From CAIQPS01 sp963721365 (lineage in GTDB: Bacteria; Actinomycetota; Thermoleophilia; RBG-16-64-13), in the NCBI GenBank assembly GCA_963721365.1, contig CAVRJE010000016.1, positions 1 through 64,000 on the forward strand: a stretch of DNA of 64,000 nt, given 5' to 3'. Below the pieces are notes generated by a model that saw only the letters and a program-made list of their open reading frames with translations, was not told the origin of the DNA and searched no databases. How positions within the stretch are numbered: position 1 is the first letter of the stretch; each line of letters opens with the position of its first letter. Both the position numbers and the translations under genes were made by a program. Positions 8,571-18,331 of the stretch are shown here, piece after piece.

Positions 8571-9543
8571 CTACCCCTCGGCTGCCTTGCCGTAACGGAT
8601 GCGCGGGTCGAGAAACGCGTAGCTGATGTCGACCACGAGGTTGATGAACATGACCATGAAGACGATGAGGACTACCCCACCGGTGACGATCGGCCAGTCA
8701 CGTAGCTGGATGGCGTTGAATATCTGTAGCCCTACCCCCGGCCAGTTGAAGACTGTCTCGGTCAGGATGGTCCCGCCCACCATGGCGGCCAGATCCAGGC
8801 CCAGAAAAGTGACCACGGGGATCATCGCGTTCTTGAGCCCGTGCTTCCAGATGAGCGAGCGGCCGGAAAGGCCTTTGGCTTTGGCGGTCCGCATGTATTC
8901 CTGGCCGTTGACCTCGAGCAACTGACTCCGGGTGATACGCGCCGTGTACGCGGTGGACACCGCGGCAAGCGTGAACGCCGGCAAGATGAAGTAGACGAAG
9001 GAGGGGAACTCCCCGCTCATCCCCGACATGGGCAGGTACGGGAGACCCCATTCCTTGAACTTGAGCCCAAACATCACCTGCAGGAGCATCCCCAGCCAGA
9101 AGACCGGTATCGCGACCAGTATCGACGTGCTGAGCGTGACCGTGATGTCCCAGAATGAGTACTGCTTTACTGCGGAGAGTATGCCCGCGCTGATGCCGAT
9201 GATCGCCTCGATGAGCAGCGCCAACGCCGCCAGCTTGAGAGTGTTCGGTATCTTCTCGAACAGGATGTCCGATACCGGGCGCTTAAGCTGGTACGAGTTT
9301 CCCAGGTCGCCCTGCACGAGGTTGGTGAGGTATCTTCCAGTACTGGACGTAGATGGGCTTGTCCAGCGCGTTCTCCTGGATGACCTGCTGGCGCACGGCC
9401 GGCGACACGGACCTCTCGCCCACGAGCATCCGGATCGGGTCGCCCGGCACGATGGCCGGCGAGCGAAGGATGAAGAGGATGACGGTGACCCCTATGAAGA
9501 CTGGGATCATCTGCAAGAAACGCCTGCCGATATACGCTAACAA
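8571..9543 (-). CDS. oppB: Oligopeptide/dipeptide ABC transporter permease (OppB/DppB type), one frameshift
   Basis: Inner-membrane permease of about 323 residues once repaired. The first 69 residues (YIGRRFLQMIPVFIGVTVI, then the IVPGDPIRMLVGE loop) are in one frame from a TTG start at 9543. At about 9336 the frame breaks. The next frame continues RYLTNLVQGDLGNSYQ and the membrane domain to the stop at 8571. Deleting one A in TGGAAGATAC restores the usual QYWRYLTNLVQGDLG junction. The EAA loop is NGQEYMRTAKAKGLSGRSLI. It follows the binding-protein gene, separated by an inverted repeat at 9582-9613. Confidence 0.9.
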
Positions 9544-9581
9544 CGCCTACCGCGACTCCACTGGGGATTGTCAATAGTGAG

Positions 9582-9613
9582 GCGGCGGGGTGCCCGGCCG
9601 GGCATCCCGCCGC
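9582..9613 (-). terminator. Inverted repeat between the binding-protein gene and oppB
   Basis: A nearly perfect 16-bp GC palindrome with one mismatch lies downstream of the binding-protein stop. No T-run follows, so it more likely attenuates read-through or stabilises the upstream mRNA than terminates fully. That arrangement is common between solute-binding-protein and permease genes. Confidence 0.6.
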
Positions 9614-9663
9614 TCGCAGATGATACTACACCTGGCTCAGCTTACTGCTGTAACCGCCTCGGG

Positions 9664-11395
9664 TTACTTCGCCGCAGCCAGCCAGCAGGAAACGAAGTCG
9701 CTCAGGCCCAGCGGGCTGTACGTGAAGTTGTGCAGCCGCTCGGAGCCTACGCGCCGGTGAGCATAGAACGTGATCGGAACGACCGGGCAATCTTCGCCGA
9801 TGGTCGCGACGACCGCTTCGTAGGCCTTCGTACGCGCAGCCGCGTCGGTCATCTGGCGCGCCGCGTAGATGGCGTCGTCGACAGCGGTGTTCTTATAGCG
9901 CGCGTAGTTGTCGGCCGAGGTGCTGATCAGGTTCGACGCGAGGAAGTTGTCGATGATCGGATAGTCGGCGATCCAGCCGCTGCGGCCGATCTGATACTGC
10001 CCGTTCTGCGCCTTGTCCCAATAGGTCGGAGCGTCACTGGTGTCGAACTCCGCGGTGATGCCGATGGCTTTGAGGTCGGCCTGGACGAGAGCCATGACGT
10101 CCTCATGACCGGCGCCGGAGTTGAAGGACAGCTTGATGGTCGGGAAGCCCGTGCCGTCCGGATAGCCGGCCTTCGCCAGCATCTCTTTAGCCGCGTCACG
10201 TCGTACTTGCTGTACGGCCAGGCGCCCGGCACGTACCCGACGATGCCCGGCGGGATGAAGCTGTCGGCCGGTTTGCGGACGCCCTCATAGGCGACGTCGC
10301 AGATGGCCTGACGGTTGATGGCCAGCGAGAAGGCCTTGCGCACATCGGGATTCTTGAACAACGGATCCTCGTTGTTCAGAAGGAGGTAGTAGATGGCCGT
10401 CTCTGCACCCACCAGGACCTGTTTGCCGGGGTCGGAGGTGTAGCCGTTGCCAGACTCGCCGTACTTGCTCTTGGCGGCCTGGACGTTGCCCGAGGAGATC
10501 TGGGTGAAGTCCACGTTGCCGGCCTGGAACTCCAAGTACGCCGTCTCGATGTCCTTGAAGATCTTGAACTCGATGCCGTCGACGTGCGGCTTCGTGCCCG
10601 GGTAGTCCGGGTTCTTGACCACTTTGACGTACTGGTCGGCGACCCACGGCTCGTTCATCATGAAGGGACCGTTACCGACGGGCTTGAGGGCGAAGGCGGC
10701 CGGGTCTTTGTCCACTTCCTCTTTCGGGATGGGGCAGAGTGACGGATGACCGACTACGTACTCGAATTCGCCGAAGGGGTACTTCAGCGTGACTTCAAGA
10801 GTCTTGTCGTCGATGGCTTTGACACCGCTCAGTTCGGTGGCGGTGCCGGCCTGCATCTCGTCATAGCCCTTGACAACGCTGAGGTGGTAGGAGATACCAG
10901 ACTCGTTGACGGGATTGCAGATGCGTTCCCAGGCATACTTGAAGTCGGCTGCCGTCACGGCGCGGCCGTTGTGGAACTTCGAATCGCCAAGCTTGAAGGT
11001 CCACACCGACGCGTCGGCATTCGCGGACCACTCAGTGGCCACGTCGGGCTTGAGCTCGCTGGTGAGAAGTCGAACTGCACCAGGCTGTCGAACATCGCCT
11101 GGACGACCTCGACGCCCTCCGACTCGAAGGCCTGAGTCGGCTCGATGAACGACGGGTTGCCGATCTCATAGACCAGCGTGCCGCCATCGACGGGCTGATC
11201 GGCCGCGGGCGCGGTCGTCGTGGTCTCCGCCGGCGCGGCCGTGGTGGTCGGGCCGGCCGCGGTAGTGGTCGGGCCGCTCGGGGCGGCAGTAGTAGTAGTG
11301 GTCTCCTCGCTGGAGCCGCACGCGATGGCCAAACCGGCGACCACCACAAGAACGGCTACGAGAGCAAGAACGAGCCACATGTTCTTCTTGTGCAT
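9664..11395 (-). CDS. oppA: Peptide ABC transporter substrate-binding lipoprotein (family 5), two frameshifts
   Basis: Extracytoplasmic binding protein of the importer. The ATG at 11395 has AAGGAGGG 8 nt upstream. A signal peptide (WLVLALVAVLVVVAGLAIAC) ends in a lipobox with Cys at residue 22. A Thr/Pro/Ala linker of about 40 residues follows. The SBP_bac_5 domain begins DGGTLVYEIGNPSFIEPTQ. The frame changes near 11065 (continuing SELKPDVATEWSANADAS) and near 10195 (continuing AAKEMLAKAGYPDGTGFP), each consistent with one missing base. The C-terminus ends SDFVSCWLAAAK. Repaired length is about 577 residues, normal for the family plus linker. Ligand inferred as peptides from the operon. Confidence 0.92.
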
Positions 11396-11505
11396 TATAT
11401 TGTTCCCTCCTTGACTTCTAGACACCCCACGCCACTGTTCCTTATTCGACTCTCACCACCTCCCCCGCACTCGCGTGCAGTTCTCGACTCCGTGGTAGTC
11501 AGCCC

Positions 11506-11724
11506 TCACACGATAAAAGCGAGAGCGATCGAGACAATGAAGAAGCCGACCGAGGCGCCAACCGTGAGCCGGTCGAGGTTCTTCTGAACCACGCCGCTTC
11601 CGCCGAATGCGCCCGAACCGCCGAAAGTAGTAGAGAGACCGGCGTCTTTGCCCGAATGAAGGAAGACCAAGAGCAATACCCCTAAGCCAAGGATCGTGTC
11701 CAGCGCCACCAGAACGTATAACAC
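11506..11724 (-). CDS. secG: Preprotein translocase subunit SecG
   Basis: Small Sec translocon subunit of 72 residues with two membrane helices (YVLVALDTILGLGVLLLVFL and VGASVGFFIVSIALAFIV). They are joined by the typical HSGKDAGLSTTFGGSGAFGG loop. The GTG start at 11724 is preceded by GAGAGGAAAGC. It lies downstream of gpmI in the same direction, matching the actinobacterial gap-pgk-tpi-secG order. Confidence 0.95.
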   Translation of the reverse strand: MLYVLVALDTILGLGVLLLVFLHSGKDAGLSTTFGGSGAFGGSGVVQKNLDRLTVGASVGFFIVSIALAFIV

Positions 11725-11863
11725 CGCTTTCCTCTCTCTCGAATGCGCGGCCTTGCCATGGGCCGCCCGAAGTCCTGCGACATTTTACTGCAAATTAGCA
11801 CCTTAGGGGCAGCCCTGCATACGAAACTCGCATACTCATCTGTGCCGGCCCGGCTTCGCGCTA

Positions 11864-13396
11864 CTAGCAGAGGGGCGTTCCGGTCATCTCCGCCGGGATC
11901 GGCAGACCCAGGAAACAAAGCACGGTGGGCGCGATATCTGCAAGTCCGGCGCCTTCCCGGAGCTTGATACCCTCGTCGAGCACGATGAGGGGTACCCGGT
12001 CGGTGCTGTGGGCCGTGTCGACGCTCCCATCCGGCTGCAGCATCGCCTCGGCGTTGCCGTGGTCGGCGGTGACCATGATCTTCGCCCCGGCCGCGCCCAG
12101 GATCTCGATCGCCCGGCCAAGGCAGCGGTCCACATGTTCGAGCGCGGAGATCGTGGCCTGGATATCGCCCGTGTGGCCCACCATGTCGGGATTGGCGAAG
12201 TTGAGGACCACGAAGTCGACCGGCTCTTCGGTGATGGTCTTCTCCAGGCAGTCGACCACCTCGTAGGCGCTCATCTGCGGCTTCTGGTCGTAGGTGCTGA
12301 CGTCTTTGGGCGAGGGCACCAGGCACCTCCTCTCGCCCGCGAACGGCGCTTCCCGTCCTCCGTTGAAGAAGAAAGTCACGTGCGCGTACTTCTCCGTCTC
12401 GGCGATATGCAGCTGGGTCAGGCCGGCCTCGCTGATCACTTCGGCAAGGACGTGCCGGGGCTCCTCCTTGGGAAACGCCACCTCCAGGCCCAGCCGGGGG
12501 TCGTACTCGGTCATGCCGACCAGATCCACGAGCGGTGCCGCTTCCCCCCGGTCGAAGCCTTTGAAATCGGCCTGCGTGAGGGCGGCGCATATCTCCCGGG
12601 CCCTGTCGGGGCGGAAATTGAAGAAGACCACCCCGTCGCCCGCCTTGACCCGCGAAGCGGGGTCGGCCGAGACCGCAGTCGGCAGAACGAACTCGTCCGT
12701 CTCCCCCCGGTCGTACGATTCCCGGACTGCAGCGGCTGCGGACGACGCCACGAGCCCGTCGCCATATACCAGCGCGTCGTACGCGAGCTTCACCCGCTCC
12801 CAACGCTTGTCCCGGTCCATGGCGTAGTACCGGCCGGCTACCGTGGCGATCGTCCCCCGGCCCTCGCCCGCCAGGAACTCTTCCACCTCGTTCACATACT
12901 CGATGCCGGCCGTGGGAGACGTGTCCCGGCCGTCCATGAACGCGTGGATGTATACCCGCTCCATGCCCTGCCGGCCGGCCAGTTGGACAAGCGCTTTGAG
13001 ATGCCCGAGCGCCGAATGCACCCCGGCGTCGGAAAACAGGCCCATCAGATGGAGCGATCCCCCGCGTTCCAGCGTGCGGCCGATGACTCCCACCAGGGTG
13101 GGGTTGGAGAAGAAAGTACCGTCGGCGACGGCCCGGTTTATGCGGGAGAGGTCCTGGTAGATGACGCGCCCCGCGCCGATGGTCAGATGGCCTACTTCGG
13201 AGTTGCCCATGACGCCGGCGGGCAGGCCGACGGCCTCACCGCTCGCCTCCAGCAACACGTGCGGGTATCTCGCCCACAAGGCGTCCCACACCGGGGTCCG
13301 CGCCAGCGAGATCGCGTTGCCGGGCCCCGCCGGAGCGCACCCCCAGCCATCGAGTATCACGAGCGCCGCTCGCCGCCGGCCGCCGCCGGTCTTCAT
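11864..13396 (-). CDS. gpmI: 2,3-bisphosphoglycerate-independent phosphoglycerate mutase
   Basis: Interconverts 3- and 2-phosphoglycerate. The 510 residues match the cofactor-independent, alkaline-phosphatase-fold enzyme. Key segments are ALVILDGWGCAP (metal Asp), VGLPAGVMGNSEVGHLTIGAG containing the catalytic Ser, HAFMDGRDTSP, NFANPDMVGHTGD and MVTADHGNAE (metal ligands). The start overlaps the tpiA stop by 4 bp (ATGA). Its product 2-phosphoglycerate is also the substrate of the 2-phosphoglycerate kinase encoded at 57944, so it may feed cDPG synthesis as well as glycolysis; that link is inference. Confidence 0.96.
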   Translation of the reverse strand: MKTGGGRRRAALVILDGWGCAPAGPGNAISLARTPVWDALWARYPHVLLEASGEAVGLPAGVMGNSEVGHLTIGAGRVIYQDLSRINRAVADGTFFSNPTLVGVIGRTLERGGSLHLMGLFSDAGVHSALGHLKALVQLAGRQGMERVYIHAFMDGRDTSPTAGIEYVNEVEEFLAGEGRGTIATVAGRYYAMDRDKRWERVKLAYDALVYGDGLVASSAAAAVRESYDRGETDEFVLPTAVSADPASRVKAGDGVVFFNFRPDRAREICAALTQADFKGFDRGEAAPLVDLVGMTEYDPRLGLEVAFPKEEPRHVLAEVISEAGLTQLHIAETEKYAHVTFFFNGGREAPFAGERRCLVPSPKDVSTYDQKPQMSAYEVVDCLEKTITEEPVDFVVLNFANPDMVGHTGDIQATISALEHVDRCLGRAIEILGAAGAKIMVTADHGNAEAMLQPDGSVDTAHSTDRVPLIVLDEGIKLREGAGLADIAPTVLCFLGLPIPAEMTGTPLC

Positions 13397-14187
13397 GCGT
13401 GCTGGGGAGCCGCGAACCGGACGATGCGCGCGAAGGAATCCACCTTGAGGCTCGCTCCGCCCACGAGCACGCCGTCGATATCGGGCTGGGCCATAAGTTC
13501 ATCGATGTTGTCCGGCCTCACGCTGCCGCCGTAGAGGATCCGAACGGCTTCGGCCGCGTCCGTCCCGGCCGCTTCGGCAAGCCTCCGGCGGATGAAGCCG
13601 ACCGCTTCCTGAGCGATCTCCGCAGTGGCGGTCTTACCCGTCCCGATGGCCCAGATGGGCTCGTAGGCTATCGCCACCCGCTCGGCGTCCTCCAACTGGA
13701 GGAGCACCAGCCCGGTGGCGAGCTGCCGCGAAAGGACTTCCTCGGTCTCGCCTTGCTCCCGCTCGGCCTCGGTCTCGCCCACGCACATGATGGGAAGCAG
13801 GCCATGATCGAGGGCGGCGTGCACCTTCTTCTGGACGTTCGCGTCGGTCTCGCCGAAGTACTGGCGCCTCTCGGAATGCCCGATGATGACCGCGCCCACG
13901 CCGAGAGCGGCCAGCATGGGCGGCGAGATCTCCCCGGTGAACGCCCCCTCTTCCTCCCAGAAGACGTCCTGCGCCGCGATCTTGATCTTGCTCGACGAGG
14001 CGGCGCGAACAGCGTCCGCGAGCCCTGTGAAGGGCGGGGCGACGACGATCTCCCGATCGTCCAGATCTTCCACGTGGGGGGCCAGTTCGGTCACGAAGGC
14101 CGCGCCTTCCGCGCCGGTCTTGAACATCTTCCAGTTTCCCGCTATCAGCGGGACACGCAGGCGAGCGGGGCGGGGCTCGACGATCAT
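13393..14187 (-). CDS. tpiA: Triosephosphate isomerase
   Basis: Interconverts dihydroxyacetone phosphate and glyceraldehyde 3-phosphate. The start is taken at the ATG at 14187, 4 nt after the pgk stop, giving about 264 residues; an upstream start would invade pgk. The family motifs are all present: PLIAGNWKMFKTG (catalytic Asn/Lys), VIIGHSERRQYFGE (catalytic His), AIAYEPIWAIGTGKTA (catalytic Glu and loop 6) and RILYGGSVRPDN (phosphate site). Central gene of the pgk-tpiA-gpmI cluster. Confidence 0.96.
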   Translation of the reverse strand: MIVEPRPARLRVPLIAGNWKMFKTGAEGAAFVTELAPHVEDLDDREIVVAPPFTGLADAVRAASSSKIKIAAQDVFWEEEGAFTGEISPPMLAALGVGAVIIGHSERRQYFGETDANVQKKVHAALDHGLLPIMCVGETEAEREQGETEEVLSRQLATGLVLLQLEDAERVAIAYEPIWAIGTGKTATAEIAQEAVGFIRRRLAEAAGTDAAEAVRILYGGSVRPDNIDELMAQPDIDGVLVGGASLKVDSFARIVRFAAPQHA

Positions 14188-14191
14188 CGGA

Positions 14192-15379
14192 TCACTTCTC
14201 GGCCAGAGTAGCCACGCCGGGAAGCTCCGCCCCTTCGATGAACTCCAGAGACGCACCGCCGCCCATCGACACGTGATCGATCTTGTGCGCCAGCTTGAAC
14301 ATGTTAAGGGCCGCGACGGAGTCTCCGCCGCCCGCGACGGTGACTCCCCGGCACTGGGCCATGGCCTCGGCCACCGCTTGCGTCCCGGCGGCGAACGGCG
14401 CTATCTCGAACACCCCCATGGGCCCATTCCAGAACACCGTTCCCGCTTCCGCGATCAGCGCCCGATACTTCGTGGCGGTAGCCGGGCCGATGTCGACCGC
14501 CATCCACTGCTCGGGGATGGCCTCGACGGCGACCGTCATCATCACTGCCCCCTCTTCGAGCCCTTCCGCGACCAGCACGTCGCCGGGCAGGACCAGGTCG
14601 CAGCGGCTCGTGGCGGCTTTTCGCAGCGCCTCGGCCGCCAGGGCCAGGCCCTCCTCTTCGACCTTGCTCGCTCCCACCGACAGTCCCTGGGCCTTCAAGA
14701 AGGTCAGACTCATCGCACCCCCAATGAGCAGGCGATCGGCCAGATCGAGGAAGCGGTCGATCACCTTGATCTTGTCGGTGACCTTCGCGCCCCCAAGGAC
14801 CACCACGAACGGCCGCTTCGGCTCCGCCAGGAGCCCCTCCAGCGCCGTCACCTCCTTCTCCATCTGCAGCCCGGCCACGGCGGGAAGCACGGTCGCCAGC
14901 CCGGCCGTGGTCGCGTGAGCCCGATGAGCAGCGCTGAAAGCGTCGTTGACGTACACGTCGCCCAGACGGGCCAACTCCCTCACCAGTTCGGGATCGTTCT
15001 TCTTCTCGCGGGGGTCGAAGCGGGAGTTCTCGAGCAGGAGGACATCACCCGGCTGCATCACGGCCACCGCGGCCTCCACCCCGGGGCCCGACAACTCGTC
15101 CACCTTGCGCACCGGGGCCCGAAGGAGCTGGCCCAGGCGCATCGCCACGGGGTCGAGCCTCAGGCCCGGCTCCGGAGCGTCCTTGGGCCGGCCGAGATGC
15201 GACATGAGGATGACACGGCAATTCTGCTCGCGCAGATACTCGATCGTGGGGAGCGCCGCGCGGATGCGGCTGTCGTCGGACACCCGCCCATCCTTGAGGG
15301 GCACGTTGAAGTCGACCCGGACGAGGACCCGCTTGTTGGCCAGGTCGATATCGCGCACCGTCTTCTTCGTCATGCTCAC
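14192..15379 (-). CDS. pgk: Phosphoglycerate kinase
   Basis: Transfers phosphate from 1,3-bisphosphoglycerate to ADP. It has 395 residues. The N-domain shows VLVRVDFNVPLKDG and LMSHLGRPKDAPEPG (substrate-binding Arg/His), and VYVNDAFSAAHRAHAT is the signature. The hinge and C-domain carry VVLGGAKVTDKI. The nucleotide site is FWNGPMGVFE plus TVAGGGDSVAALN near the C-terminus. It lies 26 nt downstream of gap in the same operon. Frame intact. Confidence 0.97.
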   Translation of the reverse strand: MSMTKKTVRDIDLANKRVLVRVDFNVPLKDGRVSDDSRIRAALPTIEYLREQNCRVILMSHLGRPKDAPEPGLRLDPVAMRLGQLLRAPVRKVDELSGPGVEAAVAVMQPGDVLLLENSRFDPREKKNDPELVRELARLGDVYVNDAFSAAHRAHATTAGLATVLPAVAGLQMEKEVTALEGLLAEPKRPFVVVLGGAKVTDKIKVIDRFLDLADRLLIGGAMSLTFLKAQGLSVGASKVEEEGLALAAEALRKAATSRCDLVLPGDVLVAEGLEEGAVMMTVAVEAIPEQWMAVDIGPATATKYRALIAEAGTVFWNGPMGVFEIAPFAAGTQAVAEAMAQCRGVTVAGGGDSVAALNMFKLAHKIDHVSMGGGASLEFIEGAELPGVATLAEK

Positions 15380-15405
15380 ACCTTTCCTTATGAGCCGGCT
15401 TCAGG

Positions 15406-16401
15406 CTAGGAGAGCCGGCTGCAAAGATCCACCATCCGGTTGGAGAAGCCCCACTCGTTGTCGTACCACACGACGACCTTCGCCTGCCGGCCCATCACCA
15501 TGGTCAGGGCGGAATCGAACACGGCCGAGTGAGCGTTGCCGACGACGTCGCACCCGACGATCGGCTCCTCGGTGTATTCGAGGATCCCGGCAAGCGGGCC
15601 CTGGGCCGCTTCTCTCATGGCCGCGTTGATCTCGTCGACGCTCGCCTCCCGCTCGAGCGTCACGCTCAGGTCGACGACGGAGCCGTCCGGCACGGGAACG
15701 CGCAGGGCATACCCGTCGAGTTTGCCCTTGAGCTCGGGGATGACCAGACCGATGGCGCGGGCCGCGCCGGTGGACGTGGGAATCACGGAGAGCGCCGCCG
15801 CCCGGGCGCGGCGCAGGTCTTTGTGGGGCAGGTCCAGGATCCGCTGGTCGTTCGTGTACGCATGCACGGTAGTCATGAATCCCTGCTCGATGCCGAAGGA
15901 ATCGACCAGGACTTTCGCCACCGGGGCCAGGCAGTTGGTGGTGCAGGAGGCGTTGGAGATGATGTGGTGCCGCGACGGGTCGTAGTCGGCGTCGTTGACG
16001 CCCATGACAACGGTGATATCCGGGTCCTTGGCCGGAGCGCTGATGACCACCTTCTTAGCGCCCTGGTCGAGATGCAGGGCCGCTTTTGCCCTATCGGTGT
16101 AGAGGCCGGTAGACTCGACGACGACGTCTATACCCAACTCCCGCCAGGGCAGAAGGGCGATGTCGGTCACGGAGAGGACTCGTATGGTCTTGCCCTCGAA
16201 GATAAGGCTATCCTCGGTATGCGATATCTCGCCCGGCCAGATCCCGTGGATGCTGTCGTACTTGAGAAGATGGGCGAGCGTGGCCGCGTCGGTGAGGTCG
16301 TTGACGGCCACTACATCGAGGTCGGCCCCCTGCTTGGCGATAGCGCGCAGGATCAGTCTGCCTATCCGGCCGAAACCGTTGATGGCGATCTTGGTGCTCA
16401 T
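15406..16401 (-). CDS. gap: Glyceraldehyde-3-phosphate dehydrogenase, type I
   Basis: NAD-linked oxidation of glyceraldehyde 3-phosphate, 331 residues. The N-terminal nucleotide fold is KIAINGFGRIGRLILRAI. The catalytic Cys is in ISNASCTTNCLAPVAK. The catalytic His region is MTTVHAYTNDQRILDLPH. The C-terminus WYDNEWGFSNRMVDL is typical. The ATG at 16401 is preceded by a GGAGGAGCG site. First of the gap-pgk-tpiA-gpmI cluster, 51 nt after whiA. Confidence 0.97.
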   Translation of the reverse strand: MSTKIAINGFGRIGRLILRAIAKQGADLDVVAVNDLTDAATLAHLLKYDSIHGIWPGEISHTEDSLIFEGKTIRVLSVTDIALLPWRELGIDVVVESTGLYTDRAKAALHLDQGAKKVVISAPAKDPDITVVMGVNDADYDPSRHHIISNASCTTNCLAPVAKVLVDSFGIEQGFMTTVHAYTNDQRILDLPHKDLRRARAAALSVIPTSTGAARAIGLVIPELKGKLDGYALRVPVPDGSVVDLSVTLEREASVDEINAAMREAAQGPLAGILEYTEEPIVGCDVVGNAHSAVFDSALTMVMGRQAKVVVWYDNEWGFSNRMVDLCSRLS

Positions 16402-16452
16402 CGACTAACGCTCCTCCTGGGGCTGCTGTCCCCGGTCACGTGATGGGCGGCA

Positions 16453-17446
16453 TCATTTCTTCTGCTGGCGCGACGGCATACTAGCATAAGCCCCCTTCGG
16501 CCCCTTCCGTTCCGCGGCTTCCACCAGGCGGCGAAGACGGTGGTTGACGGCCGAGCGGGTCAGCCCTTCTCCGCCGGCCTCCGCCAACTCGGAGAGGTTG
16601 AGGTACGGGTAGCGCAGACGCAGATCGGCCGCCTCCTTCAGCGCGAAGGGAAGCGTTCCCAGACGGCCCGAACGCTGCAGGATGGCGATGGCTTCGAGCT
16701 GCCGCGACGCGGCGGCGCTCGTGCGCCGGAGGTTGGCCGAGTCGCAGTTGGCCAGGCGGTTGGCGCGCGAGCGCACCTCTCTCACGACCGATTGTTCCTC
16801 CACCTGGAGGGCGGCCTCGTGGGCCCCGGCCAGCGCCAGCAGGCCGGCGACCTCGTCCCGTCCCTTTCAGATAGACCACGTAGCTGCCCCGGCGGTACCG
16901 CATGCCCGGGTGGAACTCCAGGGTGTCCAGCAGGTGGACCAGGTCTTCGGCGAAGGTCTCGTGCGGTGTGAGGATCTCGAGATGAGCCTCTCGTTGAGGG
17001 GCGTTGGCAGTACCTGCGCCGATGAGACACCCGCGTAGGAAGGCGCTCCGGCAGCAGCTCTTCTTCATCAACCTGCGGGAGATGCCGGGCTGCAACTCGA
17101 ACGTATCGCTGAGCACCCCCATCTCGTTCAGGGCCTGCAGGGCCGGGGGCGTCCCCTTCAGGTGCACCTCGTACACCAGCCGGTGCTGGAAGCGCTGCTC
17201 CCGCCTCGTGAGCAACTCCCCCTCCGCCCCGTAGCCCTTGAACACCGAGTAGGCCAGTTTGGCCCCGGACTGAGTGGTCATCGCGATCCGGATCTCGTAG
17301 CGCTCGCTTTCGATGGACCCCCCGCGAATGAGGAAGCTGCCGGCGGTATGCACCAACCCGGCGACAGCGGCAAGACGGCAACACGACTGCCTCTCCTCCA
17401 CCCGGGCCAGCTCTTCCCGAAAGGCGCGTGTGAAGCCGGGCCCCAA
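16453..17446 (-). CDS. whiA: WhiA-family DNA-binding regulator (one frameshift)
   Basis: Sporulation/cell-division regulator of Gram-positive bacteria with a homing-endonuclease-like N-domain and a C-terminal HTH. The N-part (RLAAVAGLVHTAGSFLIRGG, then KKSCCRSAFLRGCLIGAGT) has the LAGLIDADG-like fold motifs. Near 16862 the frame breaks. The next frame continues RDEVAGLLALAGAHEAALQV and then RANRLANCDSANLRRTSAAA, with the HTH SELAEAGGEGLTRSAVNHRL. Removing one A from AAAGGGACGGGAC heals it, giving about 330 residues. A TTG start at 17446 lies 1 nt after the rapZ stop with GGGAGGGG upstream. No yvcK-like gene separates it from rapZ. Confidence 0.92.
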
Positions 17447-17447
17447 G

Positions 17448-18329
17448 CTACCCCTCCCGCTCCATGTCACGATGCGACACGCTGATGACAAAAGCCGGCT
17501 CTGCCCGCAATCGCCGGGCAAGGTCCTCCACCAGGACGACAGACCGGTGCCGCCCCCCCGTGCAGCCGATCGCCAGTACCAGCCGGCGCTTCTGCTCACT
17601 CACGAACCCCGGAGCGAGCAGACGGACGAGAGCGACGACCTGGTCCAGGAACACTCCAGCCTCGGCCCGCCCCAGCACGTAGTCCTTGACGTTCGCGTCC
17701 AGCCCTGTGAACGGCCTGAGCTCCGCCACCCAGTGGGGATTGGGCAGGAAGCGGGCGTCGAGCACGATATCGGCTTCGTCCGGGAGCCCGCGCTTGTAGC
17801 CGAAGGACTCGAGGCTCACGAACAGCTGGTCGCTCAACTGCTCGGCCAGCAGCGTCTCCTCAAGCCGCCGCCGCAATTCATTAGGCGACATGCCCGTGGT
17901 ATCGATGACCACGTCGGCCCGCTCGCGGAGCGGCGACAGCAGGAGCCGCTCCCGCTCGATCCCGTCCGGCAGGCTCTCCCTGGACAGAGGGTGGGGCCGC
18001 CTGGTCGATTGGTAGCGCGCGACGAGCGCCTCGTGGGACGCTTCGAGATAGAGCAGCCGGAAGGCGATGCCGCTCTCCCTGAGATGCTCCAGCGCCTGCC
18101 CCAGCTGTTCGAAGTAGGATCCTCCCCGCACGTCGAACACGAGGGCCACCCTGTCCACCCGGCTGCCCTCCAGGGAGAAGAGTTCGACGACCCTGGGCAG
18201 CATCTGCGGGGGCAGATTGTCGATGCAGAAGTAGCCCATGTCCTCGAAGGTGGCCACGGCCTCCGACTTCCCCGCGCCGGACATGCCGGTGATGACGGTC
18301 ATGTGCAGTTGTGCGAGGCGGTCGGCCAT
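17448..18329 (-). CDS. rapZ: RapZ/YvcJ-type RNase adapter and nucleotide-binding protein
   Basis: P-loop protein of 293 residues that binds ATP/GTP; in other bacteria it acts in small-RNA-controlled cell-wall precursor regulation. Walker A is VITGMSGAGKSEAVATFED, followed by the family motif YFCIDNLPPQMLP. The C-terminal RapZ domain shows LESFGYKRGLPDEADIVLDA, RFLPNPHW and AIGCTGGRHRSV, the last a phosphate-binding signature. The ATG at 18329 has AAGGGAG upstream and lies just after the ogt stop. In mycobacteria the order is uvrC-rapZ-yvcK-whiA; yvcK is missing here. Confidence 0.95.
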   Translation of the reverse strand: MADRLAQLHMTVITGMSGAGKSEAVATFEDMGYFCIDNLPPQMLPRVVELFSLEGSRVDRVALVFDVRGGSYFEQLGQALEHLRESGIAFRLLYLEASHEALVARYQSTRRPHPLSRESLPDGIERERLLLSPLRERADVVIDTTGMSPNELRRRLEETLLAEQLSDQLFVSLESFGYKRGLPDEADIVLDARFLPNPHWVAELRPFTGLDANVKDYVLGRAEAGVFLDQVVALVRLLAPGFVSEQKRRLVLAIGCTGGRHRSVVLVEDLARRLRAEPAFVISVSHRDMEREG

Positions 18330-18331
18330 GC

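Noticed and set aside
11166..11310. Repetitive Thr/Ala/Pro-coding DNA in the binding-protein gene as a possible repeat element
   Set aside because: It is the flexible linker between lipobox and ligand-binding domain, common in actinobacterial lipoproteins; degenerate codons, no exact DNA repeat unit.
12008..13534. Long plus-strand open frame opposite gpmI
   Set aside because: Composition is Arg/His/Gln-rich mirror coding typical of GC-rich DNA; gpmI on the minus strand has full family motifs.
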